A stretch of DNA of 11,719 nt from an uncultured Prevotellaceae bacterium (GTDB lineage Bacteria; Bacteroidota; Bacteroidia; Bacteroidales; Bacteroidaceae). Position 1 is the first letter of the stretch, and the number at the start of each line of letters is the position of its first letter. Below, piece by piece: positions 1 through 6,349 of this stretch. The stretch is from NCBI GenBank assembly GCA_946624335.1, contig CAMOSA010000069.1:1-11719 (forward strand). Direction: 5' to 3'. The translations under genes were made by a program, and so were the position numbers. A model generated the notes under the pieces. That model did not search any database, was not told the origin of the DNA, and was given only the letters and a program-made list of their open reading frames with translations.

Positions 1-197
1 CCTGGGACAACGCCAAGAAGATGGTCGAGGAAGGCAACTTCGGCGGCAAGGGCTCCTTTGCCCACAAAGCCACCATCGTCGGCGACACCGTCGGCGACCC
101 CTTCAAGGACACCAGCGGCCCCTCGCTCAACATCCTCATCAAGCTCATGTCCATGGTCAGCATCGTCATGGCCGGCTTGACGGTGGCCTTCAGTTGA
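1..197 (+). CDS. hppA: Membrane-bound ion-pumping pyrophosphatase, C-terminal 64 residues (partial)
   Basis: The reading frame enters with codons starting at base 3 and stops at TGA 195-197, so only the last 64 residues are present. The segment has the highly conserved C-terminal signature of membrane pyrophosphatases: GGKGS, then HKATIVGDTVGDPFKDTSG, then SLNILIKLM, followed by a hydrophobic final helix (MVSIVMAGLTVAF). In this family, PPi hydrolysis at the cytoplasmic face drives Na+ or H+ export across the inner membrane. The aspartates and lysines of GDTVGDPFKDTSG bind Mg-PPi. Which ion is pumped cannot be told from this fragment, because the deciding residues lie upstream of the window. 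The gene ends just before a perfect hairpin shared with the convergent gene at 332-925. The family identity is very secure. Confidence 0.95.
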   Translation, partial: WDNAKKMVEEGNFGGKGSFAHKATIVGDTVGDPFKDTSGPSLNILIKLMSMVSIVMAGLTVAFS

Positions 198-261
198 GAA
201 TAGGGAAATAAGACAATAAGATAATGAGATAATAAGAAAATAGGAAAATAGGAAATAAGAC
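198..261. repeat. Degenerate 8-bp purine-rich tandem repeat
   Basis: Directly after the hppA stop codon are about eight consecutive 8-bp units of the form aaataaga, caataaga, taatgaga, taataaga, aaatagga, aaatagga, aataagac. The array runs up to the terminator stem. It contains no gene. It resembles in style, but not in period, the arrays at 7541-7735 and 10823-10858. Confidence 0.75.
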
Positions 262-302
262 GAATGGACAATCCTGGTGATTTCCCAAGGATTGTCCATT
301 CG
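261..302. terminator. Perfect 15-bp hairpin between convergent genes (bidirectional terminator)
   Basis: Bases 261-275 (cgaatggacaatcct) are exactly complementary to 288-302, with a 12-nt loop. On the plus strand the stem is followed by TTTT at 304-307. On the minus strand it is followed by the T-rich complement of the 8-bp repeat array. It lies between the hppA 3' end (+) and the end of the minus-strand gene at 332, so it can serve both. Confidence 0.8.
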
Positions 303-331
303 TTTTCTGATTACGTCAAATTAGTGTGCTT

Positions 332-925
332 TCACTTCGTCCGTGTGAGCTTGAAGGGCGTTTTCTTGTCGAACTTGCCGTAGAGGTACTTGCCGTCCTT
401 CGAGAGACGCAGCGTGTCAGGGTCATCTTCCTCGTCGATGATGACGAGGTCGCCCTTGATGCGATAGGTGCCTTTTTCCTCCTCGGGCATCACGGCCAGC
501 GCGGCCTTCATGGTTTTGCGCTTCACCCAGCTTACGCCGGCTTTCTTCAGCAGGGCATCGTCGACCTCGATGTGCTGGCGCATCACGACCTCCTTGTCGC
601 TGGTGAAATCCAAGGCGATCTCGATCACCATGCCTTTCTTTATCGCCTGCAGCATCTGCTGTCCCTCAGCGACTTGCTTGTCTATCTCTGCGCGCTCGGC
701 GGCGGTGAGCTTGCGTCCTTTCTCCTTTTCCTGTTCGGCCACCTTCGCGGTCTTCACGGAGTCTATCTTTGAGTCCATGTCCTTGAAGGCCTTGTCAAGC
801 TCAGCCTGCATGATGTTCGCGTTGTGGTAGGAACGTCCGGCCAGGCTGACCTGAGCGTTCATGCTGAGCACGCCGCACACGGAGAACAGGGCGGCGAGCA
901 CCCATCTGATCGTGTCTTTTCTCAT
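332..925 (-). CDS. Secreted/periplasmic protein of unknown function, 197 aa
   Basis: I do not recognise the family. The start at 925 gives a clear Sec signal peptide (MRKDTIRWVLAALFSVCGVL, cleavage expected near NAQ at 23-25). A Lys/Glu/Ala-rich stretch at about residues 38-97 is likely helical or coiled coil. The C-terminal half (about 98-197) alternates hydrophobic and charged residues and ends with short beta-like segments (TYRIKGDLVII, DTLRLSKDGKYLYGKFD), a pattern seen in small lipocalin-like or beta-sandwich envelope proteins. There is no lipobox cysteine at the cleavage site, so a soluble periplasmic product is more likely than a lipoprotein. A good -7 box lies about 44 bp upstream. 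The gene appears monocistronic, convergent with hppA and divergent from the DUF4886 gene. Function cannot be assigned. Confidence 0.8.
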   Translation of the reverse strand: MRKDTIRWVLAALFSVCGVLSMNAQVSLAGRSYHNANIMQAELDKAFKDMDSKIDSVKTAKVAEQEKEKGRKLTAAERAEIDKQVAEGQQMLQAIKKGMVIEIALDFTSDKEVVMRQHIEVDDALLKKAGVSWVKRKTMKAALAVMPEEEKGTYRIKGDLVIIDEEDDPDTLRLSKDGKYLYGKFDKKTPFKLTRTK

Positions 926-968
926 CGTCGTTGTATGTTTGACGTTCTTATAAATGGTTATTCTGGCC

Positions 969-977
969 GCAAAGTTA
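969..977 (-). promoter_or_regulatory. Bacteroidetes -7 box for the gene at 332-925
   Basis: Read on the minus strand this is TAACTTTGC, an exact match to the Bacteroidetes TAnnTTTG(C) -7 element. It would give a leader of roughly 35-40 nt before the ATG at 925. No TTTG is found at the expected -33 spacing. Confidence 0.6.
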
Positions 978-1020
978 TAATTAAAATCTCATTTCGTGCG
1001 CTTTTCTCATCTTTTATTCT

Positions 1021-1029
1021 TATTTTTGC
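1021..1029 (+). promoter_or_regulatory. Bacteroidetes -7 box for the DUF4886 gene
   Basis: TATTTTTGC matches TAnnTTTG(C). It lies about 83 bp before the ATG at 1112 and back to back with the minus-strand box at 969-977. No clean -33 TTTG is present at 19-21 bp, so the call is moderate. Confidence 0.5.
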
Positions 1030-1111
1030 AGCAAATTTATAAAAAACAGAGGCGAACAGAGCCATAGACAGGGCTTTTTGAGCCTGGACAGCTTACAACA
1101 AGAAACATACG

Positions 1112-1981
1112 ATGATGAGAAGAATCATTCTTTTGGCAATCACTTGTGCCGCGGTCGTGGCGGCCATGGCACAAGAGCGCACGCTGCGCGTGCTGGCCAT
1201 CGGCAACTCGTTCTCGGAGGACGCCGTGGAGCAATATCTGTGGGAACTGGGGCGCGAGGCCGGCGTCAACCTGATCATCGGCAACGCCTACCGCGGCGGA
1301 TGGAGCCTGGCGGCACACTGGAAGGACGCCTCGACGCGGGCGGCCGACACCGAGTACCGCAAGGTCGTCGGCGGGCGCCGCACGAACCTGGGCAAACGGA
1401 CCATCAAGGACATCGTCACCGACGAGCCGTGGGACGTCATCACCCTCCAGCAGGTGAGCCAGGAGGCGGGACGCGAGGAGAGCTACGAGCCCAGCCTGAG
1501 CCTGATGATAGGCTACGTCAAGGCGCTGGCGACGAACGACTCCGTGCGGCTGGGCTTCCATCAGACGTGGGCCTACGCGCAGGACTCCAGCCACGGCGGC
1601 TTTGCTTACTACGACCGCAACCAGTTCCGCATGTACGCCAGCATCGTGGCGGCCGTGGAGGAGGCGATGCAAAACCATAGAGGCGATCTGCAATTCTATA
1701 TTCCCACCGGCACGGCTATCCAGAACGCCCGCACGACAGCGCTGGCCGACCCGGTCGTCGGCGACGGGCAGCCCGTCAACCGCGAGCTGACGCGCGACGG
1801 CTTTCACCTGAACTACACCATCGGCCGTTACATCGCTGCCTGCACATGGCTCGAGGCACTGACGGGCATCTCGCCCGTAGGTCTCAAGACGCGGCCCCAA
1901 GGCGTGACGCCGGGACAGGCCGAGCTGGCACAGCGGGCCGCCCATGCCGCCATCGAAGTGCCCGTGGCCGTGACGCCGTAA
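1112..1981 (+). CDS. Exported DUF4886-family SGNH-like hydrolase, 289 aa
   Basis: Residues 1-20 form a signal peptide (MMRRIILLAITCAAVVAAMA, then Q). The mature protein opens with LRVLAIGNSFSEDA, typical of DUF4886, where GNSF (31-34, Ser33 the presumed nucleophile) replaces the GDSL block of SGNH hydrolases. Asp229 and His232 in DGFHLN match the family's DxxH block that completes the catalytic triad. FHQTWAY and GTAIQNAR are further family-like segments. SGNH enzymes usually remove acetyl or acyl groups from glycans or lipids. The substrate here is unknown, although the GH30-like hydrolase gene nearby makes a glycan esterase role plausible (inference). A second ATG directly after the first changes only one residue. 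The gene is convergent with the repeat protein at 2036-2494, with 54 bp between the stop codons and no strong terminator. Confidence 0.85.
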   Translation: MMRRIILLAITCAAVVAAMAQERTLRVLAIGNSFSEDAVEQYLWELGREAGVNLIIGNAYRGGWSLAAHWKDASTRAADTEYRKVVGGRRTNLGKRTIKDIVTDEPWDVITLQQVSQEAGREESYEPSLSLMIGYVKALATNDSVRLGFHQTWAYAQDSSHGGFAYYDRNQFRMYASIVAAVEEAMQNHRGDLQFYIPTGTAIQNARTTALADPVVGDGQPVNRELTRDGFHLNYTIGRYIAACTWLEALTGISPVGLKTRPQGVTPGQAELAQRAAHAAIEVPVAVTP

Positions 1982-2035
1982 AAGGCCCGTTTCTCTGCTG
2001 TCCGTAGGCTCGGCGAAGGAGGTACGGCGGCGGGT

Positions 2036-2494
2036 CTATTGCATCATGATCCACAGCAATATCACGGGGTGGACGCGTGCCGAGGTCGAGAGGAGGACGT
2101 CGTGCTGATAGACGCTGCTGTTGGCATAGACGCGGTTGTCGCGGTAGGTGAAGAGGATGTCGCTCTGATAGGATGAGGTGCGGGCGTAGAGCCGGCCGTC
2201 GCGCCATGTGCCGACGACGTCGCTCTCGTAGGACGAGCGGCCGCGGTAGATCTTGCCCTGGCGGTAGGTGAGCAGGACATCGCTCTGGTAGCTGCTGTTG
2301 CCGCGGTAGAGGCTGGTGCCGTCGAAGCGCGCCATCACGTCCGACTGATAAGAGGAATTGCCCTTATACACGCGGCCGTCCCTGATGGTGCAGACGACGT
2401 CGGAGCTGTAGGCCGACGTGCCACGGTAGACCGTCTGTCCCTGCGCGAAGCTCGCGCCGAGGAGCCACAGGAGGATGATCAAGAGGTGTCTCAT
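2036..2494 (-). CDS. Secreted 20-residue-repeat protein, beta-flower-like, 152 aa
   Basis: I chose the start at 2494 because it gives a compact signal peptide (MRHLLIILLWLLGASFAQGQ). A start at 2521 would add nine polar residues in front of it. From Tyr23 the mature protein is five exact 20-residue repeats plus a partial sixth (23-42, 43-62, 63-82, 83-102, 103-122, 123-137), of the form Y-(R/K)-G-x-S-S-Y-x-S-D-V-x-x-T-x-R-D-G-x-hydrophobic. A short hydrophobic tail ends the chain (VILLWIMMQ). This SSYxSDV...DG pattern resembles small Bacteroidetes proteins annotated as '5-fold beta-flower protein', predicted to fold as a shallow symmetric barrel of short hairpins. That assignment is from memory of the repeat style and has not been searched. 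The molecular role of the group is unknown to me. Confidence 0.8.
   Translation of the reverse strand: MRHLLIILLWLLGASFAQGQTVYRGTSAYSSDVVCTIRDGRVYKGNSSYQSDVMARFDGTSLYRGNSSYQSDVLLTYRQGKIYRGRSSYESDVVGTWRDGRLYARTSSYQSDILFTYRDNRVYANSSVYQHDVLLSTSARVHPVILLWIMMQ
2084..2428 (-). repeat. In-frame 60-bp repeats encoding the 20-aa units
   Basis: Five full copies and one partial copy of a 60-bp coding repeat (about 5.75 units) sit without any spacer. Copies are diverged in DNA sequence but keep the SSYxSDV and DG residues, so selection seems to act on the protein repeat. Recent DNA duplication is not indicated. Confidence 0.85.
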
Positions 2495-2557
2495 TTTATG
2501 CCGATAAGTAGATGCACACAATTAGTTTTTATATAACAACGAATTATTCAAATTAAA

Positions 2558-2595
2558 CGAATTTCTTCCATCTGTTGGATGAAGAAGAGAATTCG
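2558..2595 (-). terminator. Imperfect hairpin, possible terminator of the GH30-like gene
   Basis: Bases 2558-2572 (cgaatttcttccatc) pair with 2578-2595 with two bulges and a TGTTG loop: six pairs, a wobble, then two blocks of four. On the minus strand it is followed by TTTAATTT. It lies about 90 bp past the GH30-like stop codon and upstream of the repeat-protein gene. The rest of the gap, 2496-2685, is AT-rich. It contains only a one-mismatch -7-like TTAATTTG at 2549-2556 (minus) that might serve the repeat protein. Confidence 0.4.
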
Positions 2596-2685
2596 TATGA
2601 TTAGTATCATTCGTTGTAGAATGAAATTATATCAATCTGACATTGTTCAGTTCTTTATTTCCTGCCCTTACAGCCCACGCGTTGA

Positions 2686-4521
2686 TCAGAACAGCACGGT
2701 GACGAAGCTCTCGGCGGGCAGCGCTATCGACGCTGCGCCGTGGGCGACGGCGACGGTGGTCTTCACGGCCGACTGGCGGGCATTGGTGACGTAGACGTCG
2801 GCCGTGGCCGTCGTCGTCGGCAAGCCCACGATGTCGCCCTGACAGGCAGCGCCGTTGTTGACGATGTGCAGGGCTCCACAGCCGCGTGAACGGTTGTAGA
2901 AAGCGGCGGTGTTGACGCCCTCCTTGTCGGCTGTCAGCGGCACGGCAAAGGCGTCGGCCGGCGTGAGCGCGAGTTGCTGCAGGTTGTAGAAGCGCTGGGT
3001 GGGGCGCAGCGGGCCGTCGTCGCCGAGCAGGCCGTTGCCCTGGAGCAGCGAGTAGTCGGCCGTGAGCTGCCACTGGAGGATGCTCAGCGGCTGACAGATG
3101 GCGCAGAGGCGGGTGTAAAGGTTGATCTCGTAGAGGGCGAAGGTGGCCTCCTTGAAGATGGCTGGGTAGCGCCAGGCGGCAGCGTCGGTGCTGCCTTCGC
3201 CCACGATGAGTGGCACGTTGATGCTGCGTGCGGCATCGCTCCAGCTGCGCAGCGTGGCGTCATCGCAGCCGCGCCACGAGTGGAACGACACGGCGCCGAT
3301 GTACTTGTGGGCCTCTTCGTCCTGAAGCGCCGGCAGCAGGAAGCCATGCGTCGTGGCGTCGCTGTTGTCGCCCAAGAGTAGCTTCGTCGGCAGGTGGCGG
3401 GCGGCCAGGGCGGCACCGAAGGTCTTGATGAAGTCGCAGTGCTCCTGCGGCGTGTGCAGCACGTCGATGCCGATGTCCGACTCGTTGAACGAGAAGTAGT
3501 CGGCCTCGACGCCGTAGTCGCTCTTGAGGAACTCAAGATAGGAAATCATAGAGTGGTAGATGCTGTCCTGCTTCGTCGCATCCAGACGCAGGGCTGCCAC
3601 GCCTCCCCGCTGGCGCCGCTGTCCGGGAGCCAACGCCCACTGCGGGGGGAACCAGCAGCTGACAATGACGGGCATGCCGAGTGCTTTCAGGCGCTGTGCC
3701 ATCCGTGCGCTCTCCTGGACATGGCGATCGTCGCGGCCGCCGCGGTCCCACGATGCCCACGGGAATTCCACCCGCCCCATGGCCACACGCAAGTGGTCGA
3801 GACAATAGTCGATGACGGCAGGATCCTTGGCTGGGTTCTGCAGGCGGAAATTACCGCCGAGGCCCATGAAGCGGGCGCCGGGACGAGTGAGATCGAGGGT
3901 GAGGTGGGCAGGGGCGTCGTGACGCGTGCCGCCGGCAGCAAGCACGACTCCCAACTCTGCCGTGGCACCTTGTTGCAGCGACGGCATGAGCGTGACGTAT
4001 AGCACGCGGTTGCCGCCTTCCTGACGGATGGCGGTCGCCACCTTACGGTCGAAGGTCAGCGTCAGCTGGCGCTCGGGGGCGATGACTTTCACCTGCCTGC
4101 CCGATGTCTTGAACTTGGCACCGGCGTAGTATTTGGGCGTGAAGGTGAGACTGAAGTAAGCGCCTTCGGCCAGCGTCGCGTCGGCCTCGGCGAGCAGCTT
4201 GACACGCACGTCACCGGCCTCGGTGTCCGTCACCTCCTGACGGAAATGCGCTCCGTGCAGCGGTATGTCTACGATCTGCGTGAGCCCCTCGCGGCGGTAC
4301 CGCACATTCTGCTGACGCTCGCGCCCCGTACGCTCCATCTTGCCGCCCGGCACACCCACGCACAGCGCCGACTCGAAGTCGATGAGCTCGCCGTCGAGGC
4401 GAACACCCGTGATGTTGCTCCAGGCCATGACCTCCGTGTGGACGACACGCTCCGCCGCCCCCTGTGACCGCCCTGTGACGCACAGCAGCGTCAACAGGAT
4501 CATTGCTAACGTCTTTTTCAT
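2686..4521 (-). CDS. Secreted GH30-like glycoside hydrolase (clan GH-A), 611 aa
   Basis: Residues 1-20 are a signal peptide (MKKTLAMILLTLLCVTGRSQ). An N-terminal beta-rich domain covers about 25-205. A TIM barrel then begins at FMGLGGNF (218-225), comparable to the GH30 opening GxGGxF. VIVSCWFPPQW (285-295) matches the GH30 SWSPPxWM-type motif. FSFNESD (343-349) supplies Asn346-Glu347, the expected acid/base pair of clan GH-A. PLIVGEGST (437-445) supplies Glu442, the expected nucleophile. SFHSW and ILQWQL fit later barrel strands. The C-terminal part (about 515-611) looks like the beta-sandwich that accompanies GH30 barrels. GH30 members cleave beta-glycosidic bonds (glucosylceramide, beta-1,6-glucan, xylan, galactan) with retention, but the substrate here is not readable. 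A near-ideal promoter lies upstream. An alternative is a related unclassified GH-A family. Confidence 0.8.
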   Translation of the reverse strand: MKKTLAMILLTLLCVTGRSQGAAERVVHTEVMAWSNITGVRLDGELIDFESALCVGVPGGKMERTGRERQQNVRYRREGLTQIVDIPLHGAHFRQEVTDTEAGDVRVKLLAEADATLAEGAYFSLTFTPKYYAGAKFKTSGRQVKVIAPERQLTLTFDRKVATAIRQEGGNRVLYVTLMPSLQQGATAELGVVLAAGGTRHDAPAHLTLDLTRPGARFMGLGGNFRLQNPAKDPAVIDYCLDHLRVAMGRVEFPWASWDRGGRDDRHVQESARMAQRLKALGMPVIVSCWFPPQWALAPGQRRQRGGVAALRLDATKQDSIYHSMISYLEFLKSDYGVEADYFSFNESDIGIDVLHTPQEHCDFIKTFGAALAARHLPTKLLLGDNSDATTHGFLLPALQDEEAHKYIGAVSFHSWRGCDDATLRSWSDAARSINVPLIVGEGSTDAAAWRYPAIFKEATFALYEINLYTRLCAICQPLSILQWQLTADYSLLQGNGLLGDDGPLRPTQRFYNLQQLALTPADAFAVPLTADKEGVNTAAFYNRSRGCGALHIVNNGAACQGDIVGLPTTTATADVYVTNARQSAVKTTVAVAHGAASIALPAESFVTVLF

Positions 4522-4543
4522 AACGCGATGGTTTGTTGCTGCA

Positions 4544-4575
4544 GCAAAAGTATAGCTTTTTTCCTCATCGGCAAA
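4544..4575 (-). promoter_or_regulatory. Consensus Bacteroidetes promoter for the GH30-like gene
   Basis: On the minus strand: TTTG (4575-4572), then exactly 19 nt, then TACTTTTGC (4552-4544). Both elements match the Bacteroidetes primary sigma factor consensus (TTTG, 19-21 nt, TAnnTTTG). The expected transcript starts about 15-20 nt before the ATG at 4521. Confidence 0.8.
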
Positions 4576-4648
4576 ACGAATCGTAAGAAAAAATGCAACT
4601 ATGCGGCAAAATGACGGCAGAAGCGCGTGCTATTTGCCTATTTATTCG

Positions 4649-4657
4649 TACCTTTGC
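4649..4657 (+). promoter_or_regulatory. Bacteroidetes -7 box just upstream of the outer-membrane protein gene
   Basis: TACCTTTGC is an exact -7 match ending 7 bp before the ATG at 4665. A start site at the usual distance would leave a leader of only a few nucleotides. No -33 TTTG is present at 19-21 bp. The box lies downstream of the alternative ATG at 4593, which argues against that upstream start. Confidence 0.55.
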
Positions 4658-4664
4658 GGCCATT

Positions 4665-5372
4665 ATGAAAGAAAAACTCATTTCACTCCTACTGCTCCTG
4701 GCCGCAGGGCTCATGTCAGCCTCGGCTCAGGACAAGGCCGAGCTATCCTTCGGCACCGACCTGCTGAGCCGCTACGTCTGGCGCGGACAGGACATGGGCA
4801 GCTGCAGCGTGCAGCCCTATCTGGGCGTCCGATGGAAGGGGCTGAGCCTCCATGCCGAAGGCAATATCGGCCTCGTCGACCGCTCGGACCCCGAGGAGAT
4901 CGACCTCATGCTGTCCTACACCACTCACGGCTTCTTTTTCGGCTTGGCCGACTACTGGAGTGACACGCCCTACAAGCAGTATTTCATGTACAAGGCCCAT
5001 CACACCAGCCACGTCTTCGAGGCCTTTGCGGGCTATGACTTCGGCTTCCTGCAGGCGACGTGGCGCACCAATTTCGCCGGCAACGACGGCATGAACGACA
5101 GCGGTCACCGCGCCTACTCGTCGTATCTGGAGCTGACAGCCCCCTTCCGTCTCCTCTCATGCGACTGGGAAGCGGAGGCCGGCATCGTGCCCTACGCCAC
5201 CACCTACTACCGTGCGCCACGCTTCACCATGGTGGCATTAGGCCTGAAAGCCACCAAGGAGATACGCATCAGCGACCATTTCTCGCTGCCCCTGTTTGCA
5301 CAAGTCATGACCAACCCCGAGTGCCGCAGGGCCTACCTGATCGTCGGGCTGACGCTCGGCGTGGGCCAGTGA
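4665..5372 (+). CDS. Outer-membrane beta-barrel protein, TorF/Gcw_chp porin-like, 235 aa
   Basis: The start at 4665 gives a canonical signal peptide (MKEKLISLLLLLAAGLMSAS, then AQ). The longer frame from 4593 would bury it behind 24 residues and begin before the promoter box. The mature N-terminus, ELSFGTDLLSRYVWRGQDMG (26-45), resembles the SDYxFRG opening of the TorF / Gcw_chp family of putative porins. The rest alternates amphipathic strands and turns rich in Tyr, Phe and Gly (YLGVRWKGLSLHAEGNIGL, HGFFFGLADYW, FEAFAGYDFGF), and ends with a hydrophobic strand (AYLIVGLTLGVG). These traits indicate a small barrel of roughly 10-12 strands in the outer membrane. Transport specificity is unknown. 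The gene is divergent from the GH30-like gene and convergent with the rpn-like gene, with 44 bp between stop codons. Confidence 0.75.
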   Translation: MKEKLISLLLLLAAGLMSASAQDKAELSFGTDLLSRYVWRGQDMGSCSVQPYLGVRWKGLSLHAEGNIGLVDRSDPEEIDLMLSYTTHGFFFGLADYWSDTPYKQYFMYKAHHTSHVFEAFAGYDFGFLQATWRTNFAGNDGMNDSGHRAYSSYLELTAPFRLLSCDWEAEAGIVPYATTYYRAPRFTMVALGLKATKEIRISDHFSLPLFAQVMTNPECRRAYLIVGLTLGVGQ

Positions 5373-5416
5373 GCGGATTATGGCTGGTTAACTGCAGACG
5401 GAGGGTCAGACATCCT

Positions 5417-5707
5417 TCACAGCGACGCTATTTTTTCAGCTGACAGGCCTGTGATGTCTGCGATATCTTCGGGGCTGATGCCCCTGGCCTTCATCTTGCG
5501 CGCCAGGTCGATTTTTTCCTCTTCACGTCCCTCGGCTCGTCCTTCTTCACGTCCCTCGGCTCGTCCTTCTTCACGTCCCTCGGCTCGTCCCTCAGCACGT
5601 CCTTCCGCACGTCCTTCTATCTTAGCCGTAGAGAGAACATCTTCCTGCACCATGATAGCATCGAGATGGCGGTCGTAGGCGATGCGTTCGGTGGGGGTCA
5701 TCGTCAT
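5417..5707 (-). other. Possible internal in-frame start giving a C-terminal Rpn product of 94-96 aa
   Basis: Two closely spaced ATG codons (Met215 at 5707 and Met217 at 5701) begin MTMTPTERIAYDRHLD, after the nuclease core and before the repeat linker. AGGTG stands six bases before the second ATG. Another in-frame Met is at 5653 (78 aa product). In E. coli, some rpn genes make a separate C-terminal protein from an internal start that inhibits the full-length toxin. Whether this Bacteroidetes gene does so is inference. No TAnnTTTG box was found just upstream on this strand. Confidence 0.2.
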
Positions 5708-6349
5708 CACCTGCAGCTTCTCACGGGCCTCAGTCAGCCCCGGCGTCTGTGTGTCGTCCTTGATGTGTCCGTTCTTCAGATAGTCGAGCCACTCTTCGAT
5801 CGGCGTCTTGGCTACCATATTGAACTCGTTGACGCGAAGGATGAAGTATTCGGGGAACACCTGAGCTGGTGTCTTCATGTGGATGACGTTCTCCTCCTTG
5901 GTGTTCACCTGCAGCTCGTCGTGTGTGTGAACGCCGATGAAGCGCGTCTGACCATGATAGAGGTAGTCTGCACCGCGTCCGAGGTCGAAGTAGACGATAC
6001 TGATGTGGTAGACTTTCTTGACCTCGTTGTAGAGTTTCCCGAGCTTGATGTGCTCGGTCAATGTCTTTGCCACACCATAAAGGATGCGTTCGAGGTAGTA
6101 GAGCTGACGGGTGAGCTGCACCTCTACGAGGATGATTTCTCCGCGGGCGTTAATGGCCTTGATGTCCACACGGTTGAACTTATCGTCATCCTGTTCCTGG
6201 TTGGCTTCGCTCTCGAGGATGGCCGTGATGGTCACCTTCTCGCCAAGCAGCACGGTGATGAGACCTTCGAGGACGCCGAAGTTCGCTTTATCGCGAAGGA
6301 TGCGCTTAACGGCCCAGTCAAATCGGACATATTTATTTTCTGCTATCAT
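5417..6349 (-). CDS. Rpn / PD-(D/E)XK nuclease family 'transposase' protein, 310 aa
   Basis: The opening ENKYVRFDWAVKRILRDKANFGVLEGLI is characteristic of the PDDEXK_2 / Rpn family. Asp62 (RVDIKA) and Glu76-x-Gln78 (ILVEVQ) form the PD-(D/E)XK core, so nuclease activity looks intact. Residues 245-278 are an EGRA/EGRE repeat linker, and the last 30 residues (LARKMKARGISPEDIADITGLSAEKIASL) form a typical terminal helical segment. The family is annotated as transposase-like. E. coli Rpn proteins are DNA endonucleases, reported to take part in recombination and phage defence. No terminal inverted repeats were seen, so mobility is not supported. I chose the start at 6349 because the conserved domain begins there. 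A consensus promoter at 6417-6447 lies inside the extra 87 codons of the longer open frame (to 6610), which rules that start out. Confidence 0.9.
   Translation of the reverse strand: MIAENKYVRFDWAVKRILRDKANFGVLEGLITVLLGEKVTITAILESEANQEQDDDKFNRVDIKAINARGEIILVEVQLTRQLYYLERILYGVAKTLTEHIKLGKLYNEVKKVYHISIVYFDLGRGADYLYHGQTRFIGVHTHDELQVNTKEENVIHMKTPAQVFPEYFILRVNEFNMVAKTPIEEWLDYLKNGHIKDDTQTPGLTEAREKLQVMTMTPTERIAYDRHLDAIMVQEDVLSTAKIEGRAEGRAEGRAEGREEGRAEGREEGRAEGREEEKIDLARKMKARGISPEDIADITGLSAEKIASL
5521..5592 (-). repeat. Three tandem 24-bp units in the rpn-like gene
   Basis: Units 5521-5544 and 5545-5568 are identical, and 5569-5592 differs by one base. Degenerate 12-bp versions flank them. They encode alternating EGRA and EGRE. 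The 24-bp period keeps frame, so slippage would lengthen or shorten the linker by 8 residues without inactivating the protein. Confidence 0.9.

Noticed and set aside
1037..1945. 302-codon open frame on the minus strand
   Set aside because: It is antisense to the DUF4886 gene, has no family features, and reflects GC-rich third positions.
4593..4664. Upstream ATG for the outer-membrane barrel protein (259 aa version)
   Set aside because: It would place 24 residues before a perfect signal peptide and starts upstream of the -7 box at 4649.
1112..5372. Polysaccharide utilisation locus
   Set aside because: There is no SusC/SusD pair, no hybrid two-component or sigma/anti-sigma regulator, and the genes are on alternating strands.
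5417..6349. Complete insertion sequence carrying a transposase
   Set aside because: Despite the family's 'transposase' label, no terminal inverted repeats or target duplications were seen around the gene, and it has its own housekeeping-type promoter.
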